The notes under the pieces are model-generated. The model ran no database searches. It was given only the letters and a program-made list of their open reading frames with translations, and was not told where the DNA came from. DNA of 64,000 nt from Halorubrum trapanicum. Its GTDB lineage: Archaea; Halobacteriota; Halobacteria; Halobacteriales; Haloferacaceae. Shown here piece after piece: positions 36,796-46,911 of this stretch; within the stretch, counting starts at the first letter, position 1; each line of letters opens with the position of its first letter. The stretch is from contig NZ_AP017569.1 in NCBI RefSeq assembly GCF_002355655.1, positions 1,674,001-1,738,000 of the forward strand, written 5' to 3'. A program made the position numbers and the translations under genes.

Positions 36796-37617
36796 ATGAC
36801 GCCCGACCCAGCGGATCTCTCGACGGACGCGTGTACCCTCCCCGACGGACGCACCCTCTCGTACGCGACCGGCGGCGACCCGGACGGGGTCCCGGTCGTC
36901 GTCCAGCACGGCACGCCCGGATCGCGGCTGTTCGGAGCGCTGCTGTCGGACCCCGCGAGCGAGGCTGGCGTTCGGCTCCTCGTTCCCGACCGCCCGGGAT
37001 ACGGCCGTTCCTCGCCGCCCCCGGGTGACTGGTCGTGGGAGGACTGGCCGGCCGACCTCGGCGAACTCCTCGACGCGGAGTCCGTCGACCGGGCCGGCCC
37101 CCTCGGCTTCTCCGGCGGCGGCCCGTTCGCGCTCGCCGCCGCGAGCGACGACCGGGTGGCTCGGGTCGGGCTGGTGAGCAGCGTCGTTCCCCCGGCCGAG
37201 AACGCCCTCGCGACGCTCGCGTCGGTCCCGTTCGCGCTGCGCGCGCTGTTCCGAATCTCGAACGTGGTCGCGTCGGTCTCCGGCCCGAGCGCGGTCGTCT
37301 CGCAGTACACGGACCGGTCCGTCTCCGACCCGGTCGCCGAGGCGGTGGCGGCCGACTTCCACGAGGCCCTCGCCCCCGGCGCCCGGGCGGTCGAACGCGA
37401 GAACCGAGCGTTCGCGAGCGGGTCGCTCGACACCGATTCGGTCAGTGTCCCGGTTCGCGTCTGGCACGGGACGAGCGACGAGAACACGCCGCTTTCGCCC
37501 GCCCGGACGCTCGTTGACGCGGTCGACGGAACGCTGGAGACCGCCGAGGCCGACCACCTCGGAACGCTGCTCGACCGTCGGGCGGCGGCGCTGGAGTGGG
37601 TCGGTCGGGAGGAGTGA
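36796..37617 (+). CDS. Alpha/beta hydrolase
   Basis: A 273-residue alpha/beta-fold hydrolase. Oxyanion motif QHGTPGSR near residue 38, PDRPGYGRS, nucleophile elbow GFSGGG (Ser near 113), acid region WHGTSDENTP and a final His in EADHLG. Substrate unknown. The ATG at 36796 follows the fold start; an upstream ATG (36664) would add an unrelated 44 residues. Confidence 0.85.
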   Translation: MTPDPADLSTDACTLPDGRTLSYATGGDPDGVPVVVQHGTPGSRLFGALLSDPASEAGVRLLVPDRPGYGRSSPPPGDWSWEDWPADLGELLDAESVDRAGPLGFSGGGPFALAAASDDRVARVGLVSSVVPPAENALATLASVPFALRALFRISNVVASVSGPSAVVSQYTDRSVSDPVAEAVAADFHEALAPGARAVERENRAFASGSLDTDSVSVPVRVWHGTSDENTPLSPARTLVDAVDGTLETAEADHLGTLLDRRAAALEWVGREE

Positions 37618-37666
37618 CCGTCGTTTAACTGCTCATCATATAGCGACGCCGCTCGCCGGTGACAGC

Positions 37667-37998
37667 GGGCCGGGAGGGATCCACGCGAGCGAAGCGAGCG
37701 TGGGTCAGTCGCACCCGTCGGGTGCGACGAGATTCGAACCACGCCCAGACGTGCTCGTTCGCTTCGCTCACTGCGCGCGACTGGCCTCTTCGAATCCCTC
37801 CCTTTTCGACGGCCTCGCGGCTCGCGGAGTGCTCGCCGCGAGGAGTACGGGCCGGGAGGGATTCGAACCAAAGCCAGAGGTTCCTGCTCGCTCCGCTGCG
37901 CGGGCTGCCTCTGGCGGGGTTCGAACCCTCCCTCAGCACAGCACCGCCGCTCGCGATATTGCTCGCGGCGGTACAGCGGGCCGGGAGGGATTCGAACC
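37667..37998. repeat. Repeated tRNA-Lys 3'-end fragments (candidate attachment-site remnants)
   Basis: The 21 nt at 37978-37998 (acceptor 3' strand plus T-arm of tRNA-Lys) recur identically at 37849-37869, and their first 14 nt recur at 37667-37680. Further T-arm-like pieces (GATTCGAACC at 37731; GGTTCGAACCCTCCC near 37920) occur between. Spacers of about 110-180 bp hold no gene. Direct repeats of a tRNA 3' end are the usual mark of integrase-mediated insertion and excision; no integrase remains. Confidence 0.7.
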
Positions 37999-38050
37999 CC
38001 CGACCGTCCGGTTAAAAGCCGGACGCTCTCCCTAACTGAGCTACCGGCCC
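37978..38050 (-). tRNA. tRNA-Lys (anticodon UUU)
   Basis: The 73-nt minus-strand sequence starts GGGCCGGTAGCTCAGTTAG and folds into a full cloverleaf: acceptor GGGCCGG/CCGGCCC, anticodon stem TCCGG/CCGGA with loop CTTTTAA (anticodon TTT), and T-arm with GGTTCGAATCC. No intron and no encoded CCA. Its 3' end is duplicated downstream (37849 and 37667). Confidence 0.95.
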
Positions 38051-38155
38051 AGACGACTCCGGATAGGGTCAGCCGAGGGATAAACGTTTAGAACCGCGGC
38101 AGGGGTCGGGGTCGGCACCCGAAACGGTTTCCCGGCCCCCGCCGTCGCCGCGAGC

Positions 38156-39547
38156 ATGGAGTTCGACATGCGCGCGTTCGCCGCCGACTGCTGCCGGCAC
38201 CGCTCGACCGCCGGCGAGGAGGCGGCCGCGGCGGCGTTCGTCGCGGAGCGCCTCGCCGACCTCGGCTTCGAGACGTACGCCTGGGACGCCGACCCCGCCG
38301 TCCTCGCCGACCACCCCTCCTTCCCGGACGACCTCGACGCGGCGGCCGTCGAGGGGCGGCGCAGCGTCGCCGGCGTCCTCGAACTGGGCGACGCGGGCGA
38401 CGCGGCCGACGCGGCCGACGCAGGCGACAGTGACGACGCGGGCGGCGCGGTCGGCGAAGACGACGACGATCCGGTCCCCACCCTCGTCCTGAACGGCCAC
38501 CTCGACGTCGTCCCGGCCGAGCCGTCCGAGTGGTCGAGCGACCCCTTCGAGCCGGTCTGGCGCGACGCCGGGGGCGGAGGTTCGGACGGGAGAACGGGAG
38601 CCGACGGCGACGCGTCCGGCGAGACGCTCACCGCCCGCGGCGCGGCCGACATGAAGTGCGGGCTCGCGGCCTGCGTCGGCGCCGCGGTAGACGTCCGCGA
38701 GGGGGTCGCTGACGGGTCGATCGACCTCCCGCCGTCCGGCCTCCGACTCGTCGTCGAGGCCGTCGCGGGCGAGGAGGACGGCGGCTACGGCGCGGCGACC
38801 GCCGCGCTCGCGAGTCCCTACCCCTTCGAGCGCGACGCGGCGATCGTCGCCGAGCCCACCGAGCTGCGCCCGGTCGTCGCCTGCGAGGGGTCGCTCATGG
38901 CCCGGCTGGAGATCGGCGGGCGGAGCGCGCACGCTGCCACCCGGTGGCGCGGCGAGGACGTGCTCCCGCGGTTCGAGGCGATCCGGGAGGCGTTCATGGA
39001 GCTGGAGGCGGAGCGCGGCGAGGCGGTCGACCATCCCCTGTACGAGCGGTTCTCGGTCCCCTGGCCCGTCGTCTGCGGCCGGGTCGAGGCCGGCTCGTGG
39101 GCGTCGACGGTCCCGGCGACGCTCGACGCGGAGTTCCGGATCGGCGTCGCGCCCGGCGAGACCGTCGCCGAGGTGGAAGCGGCGTTCCGCGAGCGGCTGG
39201 AGCGGGTCGCGGCCGAGGACCCCTGGCTGCGCGAGCACCCGCCCCGGTTCGAGCGGTTCTCGGTCCAGTTCGAGCCCGCGGAGATCGCCGTCGACGAGCC
39301 GGTCGTCGAGGCGGTCCGTGCCGGTCTCGCCGCGACCGGGCTCCCGGACGTCGAGCCGCGGGGCGCGACGTACGGCGCGGACTCGCGACACTTCGTCGCG
39401 GCCGGGATCCCGGCGGTGCTGTTCGGTCCGGGTACCATCGACGAGGCGCACTACCCCGACGAGACGATCGCGTGGAGGCAGGTCGTCCGGGCGAGAGAGG
39501 CGATCGCGGCCGCCGCGGCGCGGTTCGCGCGCGACTACGCGGCGTAG
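38156..39547 (+). CDS. M20-family metallopeptidase/deacylase (ArgE/DapE type)
   Basis: A 463-residue zinc hydrolase. LNGHLDVVPAE (zinc His and catalytic Asp, near 112-122), GAADMKCGLAA (bridging Asp) and the EEDGGYG acid loop match M20 enzymes; a dimerisation lid and GADSRHFVAAGIPAVLFGPG complete the fold. A poly-Asp/Ala insertion (about 78-105) is a halophilic addition. Substrate (N-acetylornithine, succinyl-diaminopimelate or dipeptide) not determinable. Confidence 0.87.
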   Translation: MEFDMRAFAADCCRHRSTAGEEAAAAAFVAERLADLGFETYAWDADPAVLADHPSFPDDLDAAAVEGRRSVAGVLELGDAGDAADAADAGDSDDAGGAVGEDDDDPVPTLVLNGHLDVVPAEPSEWSSDPFEPVWRDAGGGGSDGRTGADGDASGETLTARGAADMKCGLAACVGAAVDVREGVADGSIDLPPSGLRLVVEAVAGEEDGGYGAATAALASPYPFERDAAIVAEPTELRPVVACEGSLMARLEIGGRSAHAATRWRGEDVLPRFEAIREAFMELEAERGEAVDHPLYERFSVPWPVVCGRVEAGSWASTVPATLDAEFRIGVAPGETVAEVEAAFRERLERVAAEDPWLREHPPRFERFSVQFEPAEIAVDEPVVEAVRAGLAATGLPDVEPRGATYGADSRHFVAAGIPAVLFGPGTIDEAHYPDETIAWRQVVRAREAIAAAAARFARDYAA

Positions 39548-39561
39548 CCGGTCGGCGGCGC

Positions 39562-40230
39562 TCAGTCCTCTCCGTCGTCGTCGAGGTACTCGTCGACCGC
39601 GTCGGCGACGATCTCGCCCGGCTCGACGTTCTCCATCGAGGCCCGGCGGCGCAGTTCCACGTAGGTGTCGGCCGGGAGCCGGAGCTGAAGCCGACCGAGC
39701 TCGACGCCCGCCTCGCGGACGGCGGCCTCGATGTCCTCCCCGTCGTTGACGGCGGAGGCGATCGCTCGCACCTCCCGCACGGTGAGCTCGCCGTCGATCG
39801 CCGCCCACGCGAGCAGGTAGCGGTCCCGCCCGCCGAGCCGCGCGACGTGTTTGGCGGCGCTCGGCGCGATCCGCCCGTTGGCGACCTGCCTGCGGATCGC
39901 CTGCGGGAGGTCGTGGACCCGCGCCCACTTGCGGATGAACGCGACGGACACGTCCTCTCCCGCCCGCTCGGCCGCTTCCTTGTACGACCCGACACCGCGG
40001 ACGAGCGCGGCGCAGGCGGCGGCGCCGCGCAGCATCAGGACGTTGTCGCCGTCGCCGACGTCGCCGGCCGCGAACCGGCCCACCGTCTCCGCGGCCTCGG
40101 CGACGCTGTCGGGGTCGTTCGGGTCGAACCCCACCGCGTCCGCGGCCCGGTCGCCCGTCACCGCCGGGTCCGCCCGGACCACCGGCTCGCCGACTGGGGA
40201 CTCTCGGTCGGCGCGTGACTCCTCGGTCAT
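39562..40230 (-). CDS. ParB/KorB-like helix-turn-helix protein
   Basis: A 222-residue protein. Residues about 80-135 (GSYKEAAERAGEDVSVAFIR, then QVANGRIAPSAAKHVARL) resemble the HTH core of ParB proteins, and the C-terminal 40 residues (LRLPADTYVELRRRASMENV) resemble a ribbon-helix-helix. No ParB nuclease or CTPase motif and no ParA neighbour is seen, so a chromosomal transcription or nucleoid role is more likely. The much longer frame upstream is spurious. Confidence 0.7.
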   Translation of the reverse strand: MTEESRADRESPVGEPVVRADPAVTGDRAADAVGFDPNDPDSVAEAAETVGRFAAGDVGDGDNVLMLRGAAACAALVRGVGSYKEAAERAGEDVSVAFIRKWARVHDLPQAIRRQVANGRIAPSAAKHVARLGGRDRYLLAWAAIDGELTVREVRAIASAVNDGEDIEAAVREAGVELGRLQLRLPADTYVELRRRASMENVEPGEIVADAVDEYLDDDGED

Positions 40231-40361
40231 ACACTCCTCTTCGGGGCCGCGGATATAAACGCCGGGCACCGGGGCGGAATTCGCCCGAGCGACGGACGCT
40301 CCTCGCCGGCCGTTCGTGCCTCGCCGACCATCGGCGCCTCGCCGGCCGTCGGCGCTCTCTC

Positions 40362-41060
40362 CTACCTCGCGGTCCGGGGCGCCGCGTCGCCGTCGTCTCC
40401 CTCGTCCGTCCCTCGCGCGTAGCGGAGGTACGAGTACGCGACGGTGACCGCGGCGGTCGCGAGCGCCGGCCCGACGAGGAAGTACACCGCGTACTCGCCG
40501 GCGAAGAGGCCGGCGACCGCGATCAGCGCCGAGAGCTTGAACAGGCGGGCGCCGAGCGCGTGGGTCTTCTCCCACACCGCGTCGTCGCTGAGCGTCCACG
40601 GCGTCCGGATCCCGACGAACCAGTTCGGCTCGACGTGGGGTAACAGCGTCCCGAGGTAGTAGAACAGCGCGGCGCCGCCCGCGACCGCGAGCGTCGTCAC
40701 GTCGACCGCGTAGCCGAGGTTGACGGCGAGCACGGCGAGGTGGACGGCGACGAGGAACGCCGTGAACACGACGACGAACCGGTCGTAGTGGACGCGGAAC
40801 GCGGCGATATTTTCTCCGAGGGGGTCGATCCGCGGGAGCAGCGCGAACAGGCCGATCAGCCCGGCCGCGAGCCCGGGGACGAGCCACATCCCGAGCGCGC
40901 GGGAGAGCGTGCCGGTCGGCTCGCCGGCGCCGTTCCAGCGCGTCACCATCCGCTCGGGGAGGTCCGGTGCGACCGCGAGGCTGGCCGCGGCGCCGACGGC
41001 GACGAGGAGGGCCGCGACGCCGAACCGGAGCCGCGTTGAGAGTCGGAGTTCGGAGGGCAT
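40362..41060 (-). CDS. SdpI/DUF1648-type membrane protein
   Basis: A 232-residue membrane protein with about seven helices. The first module (LPERMVTRWNGAGEPTGTLS) is typical of DUF1648 and the second (FVGIRTPWTLSDDAVWEKTH) is the SdpI-family signature. Bacillus SdpI gives immunity to the SdpC toxin; archaeal roles are unknown. C-terminal 15 residues acidic. Confidence 0.82.
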   Translation of the reverse strand: MPSELRLSTRLRFGVAALLVAVGAAASLAVAPDLPERMVTRWNGAGEPTGTLSRALGMWLVPGLAAGLIGLFALLPRIDPLGENIAAFRVHYDRFVVVFTAFLVAVHLAVLAVNLGYAVDVTTLAVAGGAALFYYLGTLLPHVEPNWFVGIRTPWTLSDDAVWEKTHALGARLFKLSALIAVAGLFAGEYAVYFLVGPALATAAVTVAYSYLRYARGTDEGDDGDAAPRTAR

Positions 41061-41169
41061 GCGGGCGGGAACACGGTCCGCAGCGAGGAAAAGGTTCACC
41101 CGTGGGAGTCTCCCCCGCGGGACGCGGTGCGACGCAACCCTTACGCGTCGTGACCGCCAATCACGGCGC

Positions 41170-42108
41170 ATGACCGACGAACGCGACGACGACGGCCACG
41201 AGTTCTCCTCGGGGCAGGGCGTCGACGCCGACTACGACGCGTTCACGCTGGACCCGCCCGAGCTGGGCGAGGACCCGAGCCGCGTCGACCCCGTCGACTC
41301 CCGCGTGTTGACCGAGGAGCTGGACCGCCGGAACATCGGCAGCGAGGATGTCGACGTCGAGCAGCTGATCGACGTCGGCCTCTCGTACATGGGGATCAAC
41401 CGCTTCGAGGAGGCGACGGAGACGTTCGAGCGCGCCGCCAACTTCGCCGAGGAGGACTCGCTGGAGGCCCAAGAGGCGTGGGTGAACAAGGGGGCCGCCC
41501 ACGCGCAACTGGAGGAGTTCGACCAGGCGATCGGCGCGTACCAGGAGGCGCTGCGCATCGACGAGGAGTCCGAGCACGCCGCGACCGCCGAGACCAACCT
41601 CGCGTACGCGCTCTGGGAGTCCGGTCAGGGCGAGCAGGCGCTCGAACACGCCGAGCGCGCCGTCGAGACCGACCCGCGCTTCGCCGAGGCGTGGTACAAC
41701 CGGGGGTTCCTCCTGGTCGAGCGCGGGCTCGCCGAGGACGCGGTCAAGTGCTTCGACAACGCGATCCGCCTCGGCTACCGCGACGCGGGCGTCTTAGAGG
41801 AGAAGGCGCGGGCCCTCGAAGAGGCGGGCGACCACGAGCAGGCCGAGGAGGTCGCCGACCGCGCCGAGGAGCTCCGCCGCGAGGCGGAAGAGCAGATGGT
41901 CGAAGAGCAGACCGGACAGGCCCCCGGTCCCGGCGGACAGGCTCCGCAGGGCGGTCGCGGTGGGCAGGGCGGCGGTCGCGGTGGGCAGGGCGGCGGCCCC
42001 GGCGGCCAGCCCGGCGGTCGCGGCGGGCAGGGCGGCCGCACCGGGCAGGACGGCGAGGCGGAGGGCCCGGAGCGGGAGCTTCAGGGCGAGGGGCCCGAGG
42101 GCTTCTGA
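41170..42108 (+). CDS. TPR-repeat protein with Gly/Gln-rich tail
   Basis: A 312-residue protein. About five tetratricopeptide repeats (residues 65-240; e.g. AEAWYNRGFLLVERGLAEDA) are followed by a tail of GGRGGQGG-type repeats (about 255-300) that is likely disordered. TPRs mediate protein assembly. Its stop codon is immediately followed by the ATG of the DUF424 gene. Confidence 0.85.
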   Translation: MTDERDDDGHEFSSGQGVDADYDAFTLDPPELGEDPSRVDPVDSRVLTEELDRRNIGSEDVDVEQLIDVGLSYMGINRFEEATETFERAANFAEEDSLEAQEAWVNKGAAHAQLEEFDQAIGAYQEALRIDEESEHAATAETNLAYALWESGQGEQALEHAERAVETDPRFAEAWYNRGFLLVERGLAEDAVKCFDNAIRLGYRDAGVLEEKARALEEAGDHEQAEEVADRAEELRREAEEQMVEEQTGQAPGPGGQAPQGGRGGQGGGRGGQGGGPGGQPGGRGGQGGRTGQDGEAEGPERELQGEGPEGF

Positions 42109-42408
42109 ATGCTGCTGCGCGAGCGAGAGACCGCCGAGGGCCGGCTCGTCTCCGTCTGCGACCCCGACTGCCTCGGCGAGACGTACGACAACGGGCGCGC
42201 GACGCTCACCGTGAGCGAGGAGTTCTACGGCGGCGACGACGCCGTCGAGGCGACCGCCGAGGAGGTGGTCGCGGGGCTCCAGCGCGCGCAGGTCGCGAAC
42301 ATCGTCGGCACCGAGGCGGTCGGCGTCGCCGTCGAGGCGGGACTCGTCGACGAGGAGACCGTTTTGGAGTTCGAGGGGACGCGGCACGCGCAGCTGCTCT
42401 GGCTGTGA
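42109..42408 (+). CDS. DUF424-like archaeal protein
   Basis: Ninety-nine residues beginning directly after the TPR gene stop (no gap), so translated by coupling. The pattern LLRERETAEGRLVSVCD, SEEFYGGDDAVEAT and ANIVGTEAVGVAVEAGLV matches DUF424, a small archaeal family often near translation genes. Function not established. Confidence 0.8.
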   Translation: MLLRERETAEGRLVSVCDPDCLGETYDNGRATLTVSEEFYGGDDAVEATAEEVVAGLQRAQVANIVGTEAVGVAVEAGLVDEETVLEFEGTRHAQLLWL

Positions 42409-42481
42409 GCCCGTCGCGGCGGCGCCTCCGATTTCGCCGGATTCCGAACCGGCTAAGGGCGCGCGCGACGAGGCGAATCCG

Positions 42482-42769
42482 ATGAGACGACTCACGCGGA
42501 GCGAACTGGCGTCGCGGGTGGGGCCGCGGCCGCCCTCGGACGCCTTCTGGCGGCGCGCGATCGACCGGGGAGCGGCCGCGCTCGCCGTCGGCGCGGACGC
42601 GGTCGGGGGCGGAGGGGAGGGGGAAACAGACGAGCCGGCCGGACCGCTCGACACGGGCGACATCGTCGACGTCGGCGACCACGCCTTCGTCGTCGTCGGC
42701 GCCGACCGGACGGAGAGCGGCGGCCGGATCTATCGGATCGAACTCGTCGCCGACCGCGACGAGGGCTGA
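42482..42769 (+). CDS. Small conserved haloarchaeal protein, unknown
   Basis: A 95-residue protein (MRRLTRSELASRVGPRPPSD). N-terminal helical part with FWRRAIDRGAAA, a Gly/Glu-rich insert, then a beta-rich half (GDIVDVGDHAFVVVGADRT, GRIYRIELV). No family named with confidence. Same direction as, and 73 bp after, the DUF424 gene. Confidence 0.6.
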   Translation: MRRLTRSELASRVGPRPPSDAFWRRAIDRGAAALAVGADAVGGGGEGETDEPAGPLDTGDIVDVGDHAFVVVGADRTESGGRIYRIELVADRDEG

Positions 42770-42801
42770 AGCGGCTCGAATTCGGTCGGTGGAGGGCCGG
42801 A

Positions 42802-43920
42802 TTACAGGCCCGCGACGTCCTCGATGGCGTCGGTGAGCTCCGTCACGCTCTCGACGGTGTGTTCGCCCATGTGGCCGATCCGGAACGTCTCCTCGCCGAG
42901 GTCGCCGTAGCCGTTCGAGAAGGCCATGTCGTACGTCTCGTTCACTTCCTCGATGGTCGCGGCAACGTCGATCCCCCGCGTGTTCTCGATACAGGCGACG
43001 GTCTGCGACTCGTACCCCGCCTCGGGGAACATCGCGAAGTGCTCGTCGGCCCAGTCGTGGACGTACGTCATCATCTCGCGGTGGCGCTCGTCGCGGGCGC
43101 GGTGGCCCTCCTCCAGCATGTGTTTCATCTGCTTGCGGTACGCTAACATGATCGGAATGGCGGGCGTCGAGTGGGTCTGTCCCTTCCGGTCGTAGTAGTC
43201 GATGGTGCGGCGGAAGCCGCCGTACCACGAGGAGTCGCCCTTCTCGACCTCGCGGTCGTAGGCGTCGTCGCTGACGACGCAGACGGCGAGCCCGGGCGGC
43301 ATCGCGAACGCCTTCTGGGTGGACGCGAAGATCGCGTCGATCCCGTGGGCGTCGATGTCGACGTAGTCGCCGCCGAGCGAGGAGACGGCGTCGACGGCGA
43401 AGTAGGTGTCCGGGTACTCCTTCAACACGTCGCCGATCTCCTCGATCGGGTTGCGGACGCCGGTCGAGGACTCGTTCATCACGCCCGCGACCATGTCGTA
43501 CTCGGCGTCGGCGGCCTCGACCGCCTCGCGGACGTCCTCGGGCTTGACCGCCTCGCCCCACTCGTACTCCAGGCGGTCGACGTCCTTGCCGAGGCGCTCG
43601 GCGACGTTGGCGTAGCGCTCGCTGAACGCGCCGCAGGTCGGGACGAGGACGCGCTCGTCGACGAGGTTGAGCGTCGTCGCCTCCCAGAACTCGGTGCCGG
43701 AGCCGGTTAAGATTACGACCTCGTTGTCGGTGCCGAGGAACTCCTTCGTGTCCTCGACGATGGTGGTGTACAGGTCGGTCATCCGGTCCATCCGGTGACC
43801 GAACGTCGACTCCGTCATCGCCTCGATGACGTCGTCGCGGACCTCGGTCGGCCCGGGGATGTACAGCGTCTTGTCGTCGTAGTCGTCGCGGTATTCGCGT
43901 TTCTTCGTCACGGGATCCAC
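42802..43920 (-). CDS. Class V aminotransferase (serine-pyruvate/alanine-glyoxylate type)
   Basis: A 372-residue PLP enzyme. It opens [19 protein letters not shown], has [13 protein letters not shown], the aspartate in [13 protein letters not shown] and the PLP lysine in [14 protein letters not shown] (near 205-218). The family transfers amino groups between serine, alanine, phosphoserine-like donors and glyoxylate or pyruvate. With serA and serB in the window but no serC, it could supply the missing step; this is inference. Confidence 0.88.
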   Translation of the reverse strand: MDPVTKKREYRDDYDDKTLYIPGPTEVRDDVIEAMTESTFGHRMDRMTDLYTTIVEDTKEFLGTDNEVVILTGSGTEFWEATTLNLVDERVLVPTCGAFSERYANVAERLGKDVDRLEYEWGEAVKPEDVREAVEAADAEYDMVAGVMNESSTGVRNPIEEIGDVLKEYPDTYFAVDAVSSLGGDYVDIDAHGIDAIFASTQKAFAMPPGLAVCVVSDDAYDREVEKGDSSWYGGFRRTIDYYDRKGQTHSTPAIPIMLAYRKQMKHMLEEGHRARDERHREMMTYVHDWADEHFAMFPEAGYESQTVACIENTRGIDVAATIEEVNETYDMAFSNGYGDLGEETFRIGHMGEHTVESVTELTDAIEDVAGL

Positions 43921-44131
43921 CTGTTGGATCGTACCGGGACGCGTGAGGGTATGGACCTTGTGTTCCGTTCAAAAGGCGCGATCGCGTTCCGTTCGGAGGG
44001 CGCGGCGCGCGACCGCTTTCGCCCGTCGGAAACGGCGCCCTCGGCCGGATCAACCGGGTTTATACGAACGGAGGCGCGAAAGGACGTATGATACACGTCC
44101 GAAGAGTTACAACCGTCCGAGGTGGGCCGCC

Positions 44132-46519
44132 GTGAGCGGCGACGAGGAGCTGGCGAAGGACCTCGGCCCGCTCGCGGCCCTCACCATCGGGATCGGGACG
44201 ATGATCGGCGCGGGCATCTTCGTCCTCCCCGGCACCGCGGTCGCCCGCGCCGGCCCGCTCGCGGCGTTCACGTTCGTCCTCGGCGGCGTGATCGCCCTGT
44301 TCACGGCGCTGTCGGCCTCCGAGCTCGGGACGGCGATGCCGAAGTCCGGCGGGGCGTACTTCTACGTCAACCGCGCGCTCGGCCCCATGTTCGGCTCCGT
44401 CGCGGGCTGGGCGAACTGGCTCGGACTCGCGTTCGCGTCCGCCTTCTACATGTACGGCTTCGGCGAGTACGTGAACGCGCTCGTCGGGCTCGGCCCGGTC
44501 GGGCTCGGTCCGGTGACGCTGGAGGCCGCACAGGTGATCGGCCTCGCGGGCGCGCTCCTCTTTATCGCGGTCAACTACTTCGGCGCCAAGGAGACGGGGG
44601 GGCTCCAGATCGTCATCGTGATGTCGCTTCTGGGCATCCTCGCCGTCTTCACCGTCGTCGGCCTGCTGAACGCCGAGATGTCGTCGCTGCGCCCGCTCGC
44701 GCCGCCGGGCACGACGAGTCAGGTGCTGCCGGTGACGGGGATCATCTTCGTCTCGTATCTCGGGTTCGTCCAGATCACCTCCGTCGCCGAGGAGATCAAA
44801 GACCCCGGGCGGAACCTCCCGCTCGCGGTGCTCGGCTCGGTGATCATCGTCACGGTCGTGTACGCGCTGTTCCTCCTCGTCCTCCTCGCCGCCGTGCCGA
44901 ACGACCTCGTCGCGAACAACGAGACCGCGGTCGTCGACGCCGCCAGGCTCCTGTTCGGGCAGTACGAGGTGTTCGGCTACTCGCTGGGCGCCGTCGGCGC
45001 CGGCATGCTCCTGATCGGCGGACTGCTCGCGACCGCCTCCTCCGCGAACGCGTCGATCCTCTCCTCGTCGCGGATCAACTTCGCGATGGGCCGCGAGAAG
45101 ATCGTCACCCCGTCGCTCAACCAGATCCACGAGCGGTTCGGCACGCCGTACAAGTCGATCGCGCTCACCGGCGCGCTCATCGTCGTGTTCCTCCTCGCCG
45201 GGAGCGTCGAGTCGCTGTCGACGATGGGCTCGGTGTTACACCTGGTGGTGTACGGCCTCCTCAACCTCGCGCTCATCGTGATGCGCGAGTCGGAGGTCGA
45301 GGGGTACGACCCGGACTTCGAGGTGCCGTTCTACCCGGCCGTCCCGATCATCGGCACCGTGTCGTCGTTCGCGCTGATCTACTACATCGACCCGACGATC
45401 ATCCTGCTGTCCGCCGGGCTCGTCGTCTTCGCGCTGCTCTGGTACCTGCTGTACGCCCGCGGGAAGGTTGAGGCGCGCGGCGTGCTCGGGACGTGGATCC
45501 TCGACCGCTCCGAGGACCTGCCCGAGCCGGCCGTCTCGGCGGCGACCGCCGTCCAGCCGAGCGGCGACGACTACCGGGTGATGGTGCCGCTCGCGAACCC
45601 CAAGACCGAGGAGCACCTGATCACGCTCGCCTCGGCCATCGCCAAGCAGCGGGACGGGACCGTCGTCGCGGTCAACATCGCGAACGTCCCCGACCAGACC
45701 TCGCTTGAAGCGGCGCGCGACCGCGGCGCCCACGAGGCGGCCCACGGCCTCCTCGATCAGGCCCGCGAGGACGCCGAGACGTTCGGCGTCGACGTGGAGA
45801 CGCACGTCGTCTTGTCGCACCGCGTGTTCGAGGAGGTGTTCGACGCCGCGCGCACCTACGGCGCCGACATGACCGTGATGGGCTGGGGCGAGGACTCCCA
45901 CGGAGCGCCCGGGCGCGCCGAGTCCGCCGTCGACGAGCTGGCGTACTCGCTCCCCTCCGATTTCCTCGTGTTCCGCGACCGCGGCTTCGACGCCTCGCGG
46001 ATTCTCGTGCCGACCGCGGGCGGTCCGGCATCGGACCTCTCCGGCGCCGTCGCGAAGATGCTCCAGGCGGAGTTCGACGGCGAGGTGACCCTGCTCCACG
46101 TCGCCGAGGACGGCGAGGAGGCGGGCCGCGCGTTCCTCTCCGAGTGGGCCGCGGACCACGACCTCTCGGACGCCACGCTGCGGATCGAGACCGGAGACGT
46201 CGAGGCCAGCATCGAGCGCGCCGCCCGCGACGCGACGATGCTCATCATCGGCGCGACGCAGAAGGGCCTGCTCTCGCGGCTGGTCCGCGGCTCGCTCGTG
46301 TTGGACGTGCTGGGCGAGGTGGAGTGCTCCGTGCTGCTCGCCGAGCCGAAGAGCGACCGCGGCCTCCTCGACCGCTTGTTCGGCAGCGGCGCGCGGTCGA
46401 ACGACGTCACCGATACGACCGAGACGCCCGCCGACACCGGCGTCGAGCCGGAGCCGTCGACGCCCGAAATCGACGAGAGTTCGGAGTCGAGCGCTGGCGA
46501 AGCGCCGAAGTCCGACTGA
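44132..46519 (+). CDS. APC-superfamily amino-acid permease fused to two universal-stress (USP) domains
   Basis: A 795-residue protein from a GTG at 44132. Residues 1-440 have 12 membrane helices with the APC opening motif [16 protein letters not shown]; residues about 480-620 and 625-760 are two USP domains ([29 protein letters not shown]). The second retains [16 protein letters not shown], close to the ATP-loop pattern G-x2-G-x9-G-S/T. The USP pair probably gates transport by nucleotide. A 40-residue acidic tail ends the chain. TATA-like TTTATA near 44058. Confidence 0.9.
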   Translation: MSGDEELAKDLGPLAALTIGIGTMIGAGIFVLPGTAVARAGPLAAFTFVLGGVIALFTALSASELGTAMPKSGGAYFYVNRALGPMFGSVAGWANWLGLAFASAFYMYGFGEYVNALVGLGPVGLGPVTLEAAQVIGLAGALLFIAVNYFGAKETGGLQIVIVMSLLGILAVFTVVGLLNAEMSSLRPLAPPGTTSQVLPVTGIIFVSYLGFVQITSVAEEIKDPGRNLPLAVLGSVIIVTVVYALFLLVLLAAVPNDLVANNETAVVDAARLLFGQYEVFGYSLGAVGAGMLLIGGLLATASSANASILSSSRINFAMGREKIVTPSLNQIHERFGTPYKSIALTGALIVVFLLAGSVESLSTMGSVLHLVVYGLLNLALIVMRESEVEGYDPDFEVPFYPAVPIIGTVSSFALIYYIDPTIILLSAGLVVFALLWYLLYARGKVEARGVLGTWILDRSEDLPEPAVSAATAVQPSGDDYRVMVPLANPKTEEHLITLASAIAKQRDGTVVAVNIANVPDQTSLEAARDRGAHEAAHGLLDQAREDAETFGVDVETHVVLSHRVFEEVFDAARTYGADMTVMGWGEDSHGAPGRAESAVDELAYSLPSDFLVFRDRGFDASRILVPTAGGPASDLSGAVAKMLQAEFDGEVTLLHVAEDGEEAGRAFLSEWAADHDLSDATLRIETGDVEASIERAARDATMLIIGATQKGLLSRLVRGSLVLDVLGEVECSVLLAEPKSDRGLLDRLFGSGARSNDVTDTTETPADTGVEPEPSTPEIDESSESSAGEAPKSD

Positions 46520-46585
46520 CGCGGCGGCGCTCTTTTTAAACGGTCGGGAGCGCAGCGGCGCGGAAGCCGGCCGAACCGTTCCGCG

Positions 46586-46843
46586 CTAGTCCCAGTGCCA
46601 GAAGTGGTTCCCGTCGTCCTCGACCGGATCGGTTCGCTCCCGGAGGTCGGCCACGTCCTCGGCGGTCGGCTCGTGGTCGTCGGGCAGCTTCTCCATGCAG
46701 TCGAAACAGAGGAAGAACTCCGAGCCGTCGGTGAGTTCGAGCGTGAGTCCCTGCGTCGACTCGAACGCGAAGTTCCACAGGTCGCCGATCCCGCCGGCGA
46801 TCCGGACGGACCGCTCGCAGACGTCGCACGCCTCGGAGGCCAT
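46586..46843 (-). CDS. Small zinc-finger protein (DUF7561-like), unknown
   Basis: Eighty-five residues with CDVCERS near the N-terminus and CFDCMEKL near 45, forming a CxxC...CxxC zinc site, and a His/Trp-rich end (HFWHWD). The pattern recalls a haloarchaeal family of unknown function. Element E lies 69 bp upstream in the same orientation. Confidence 0.68.
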   Translation of the reverse strand: MASEACDVCERSVRIAGGIGDLWNFAFESTQGLTLELTDGSEFFLCFDCMEKLPDDHEPTAEDVADLRERTDPVEDDGNHFWHWD

Positions 46844-46911
46844 ATGTGCGTCCTACTGGGTCCGCGGGGTAAGGCGTGTCGCCTCGATACGTTTACTGGT
46901 ACGTCCGTCGT

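Noticed and set aside
39562-41160. 532-residue version of the ParB-like protein
   Set aside because: The N-terminal 310 residues are an Arg/Pro-rich shadow of the SdpI-type gene; the real start is the ATG at 40228-40230.
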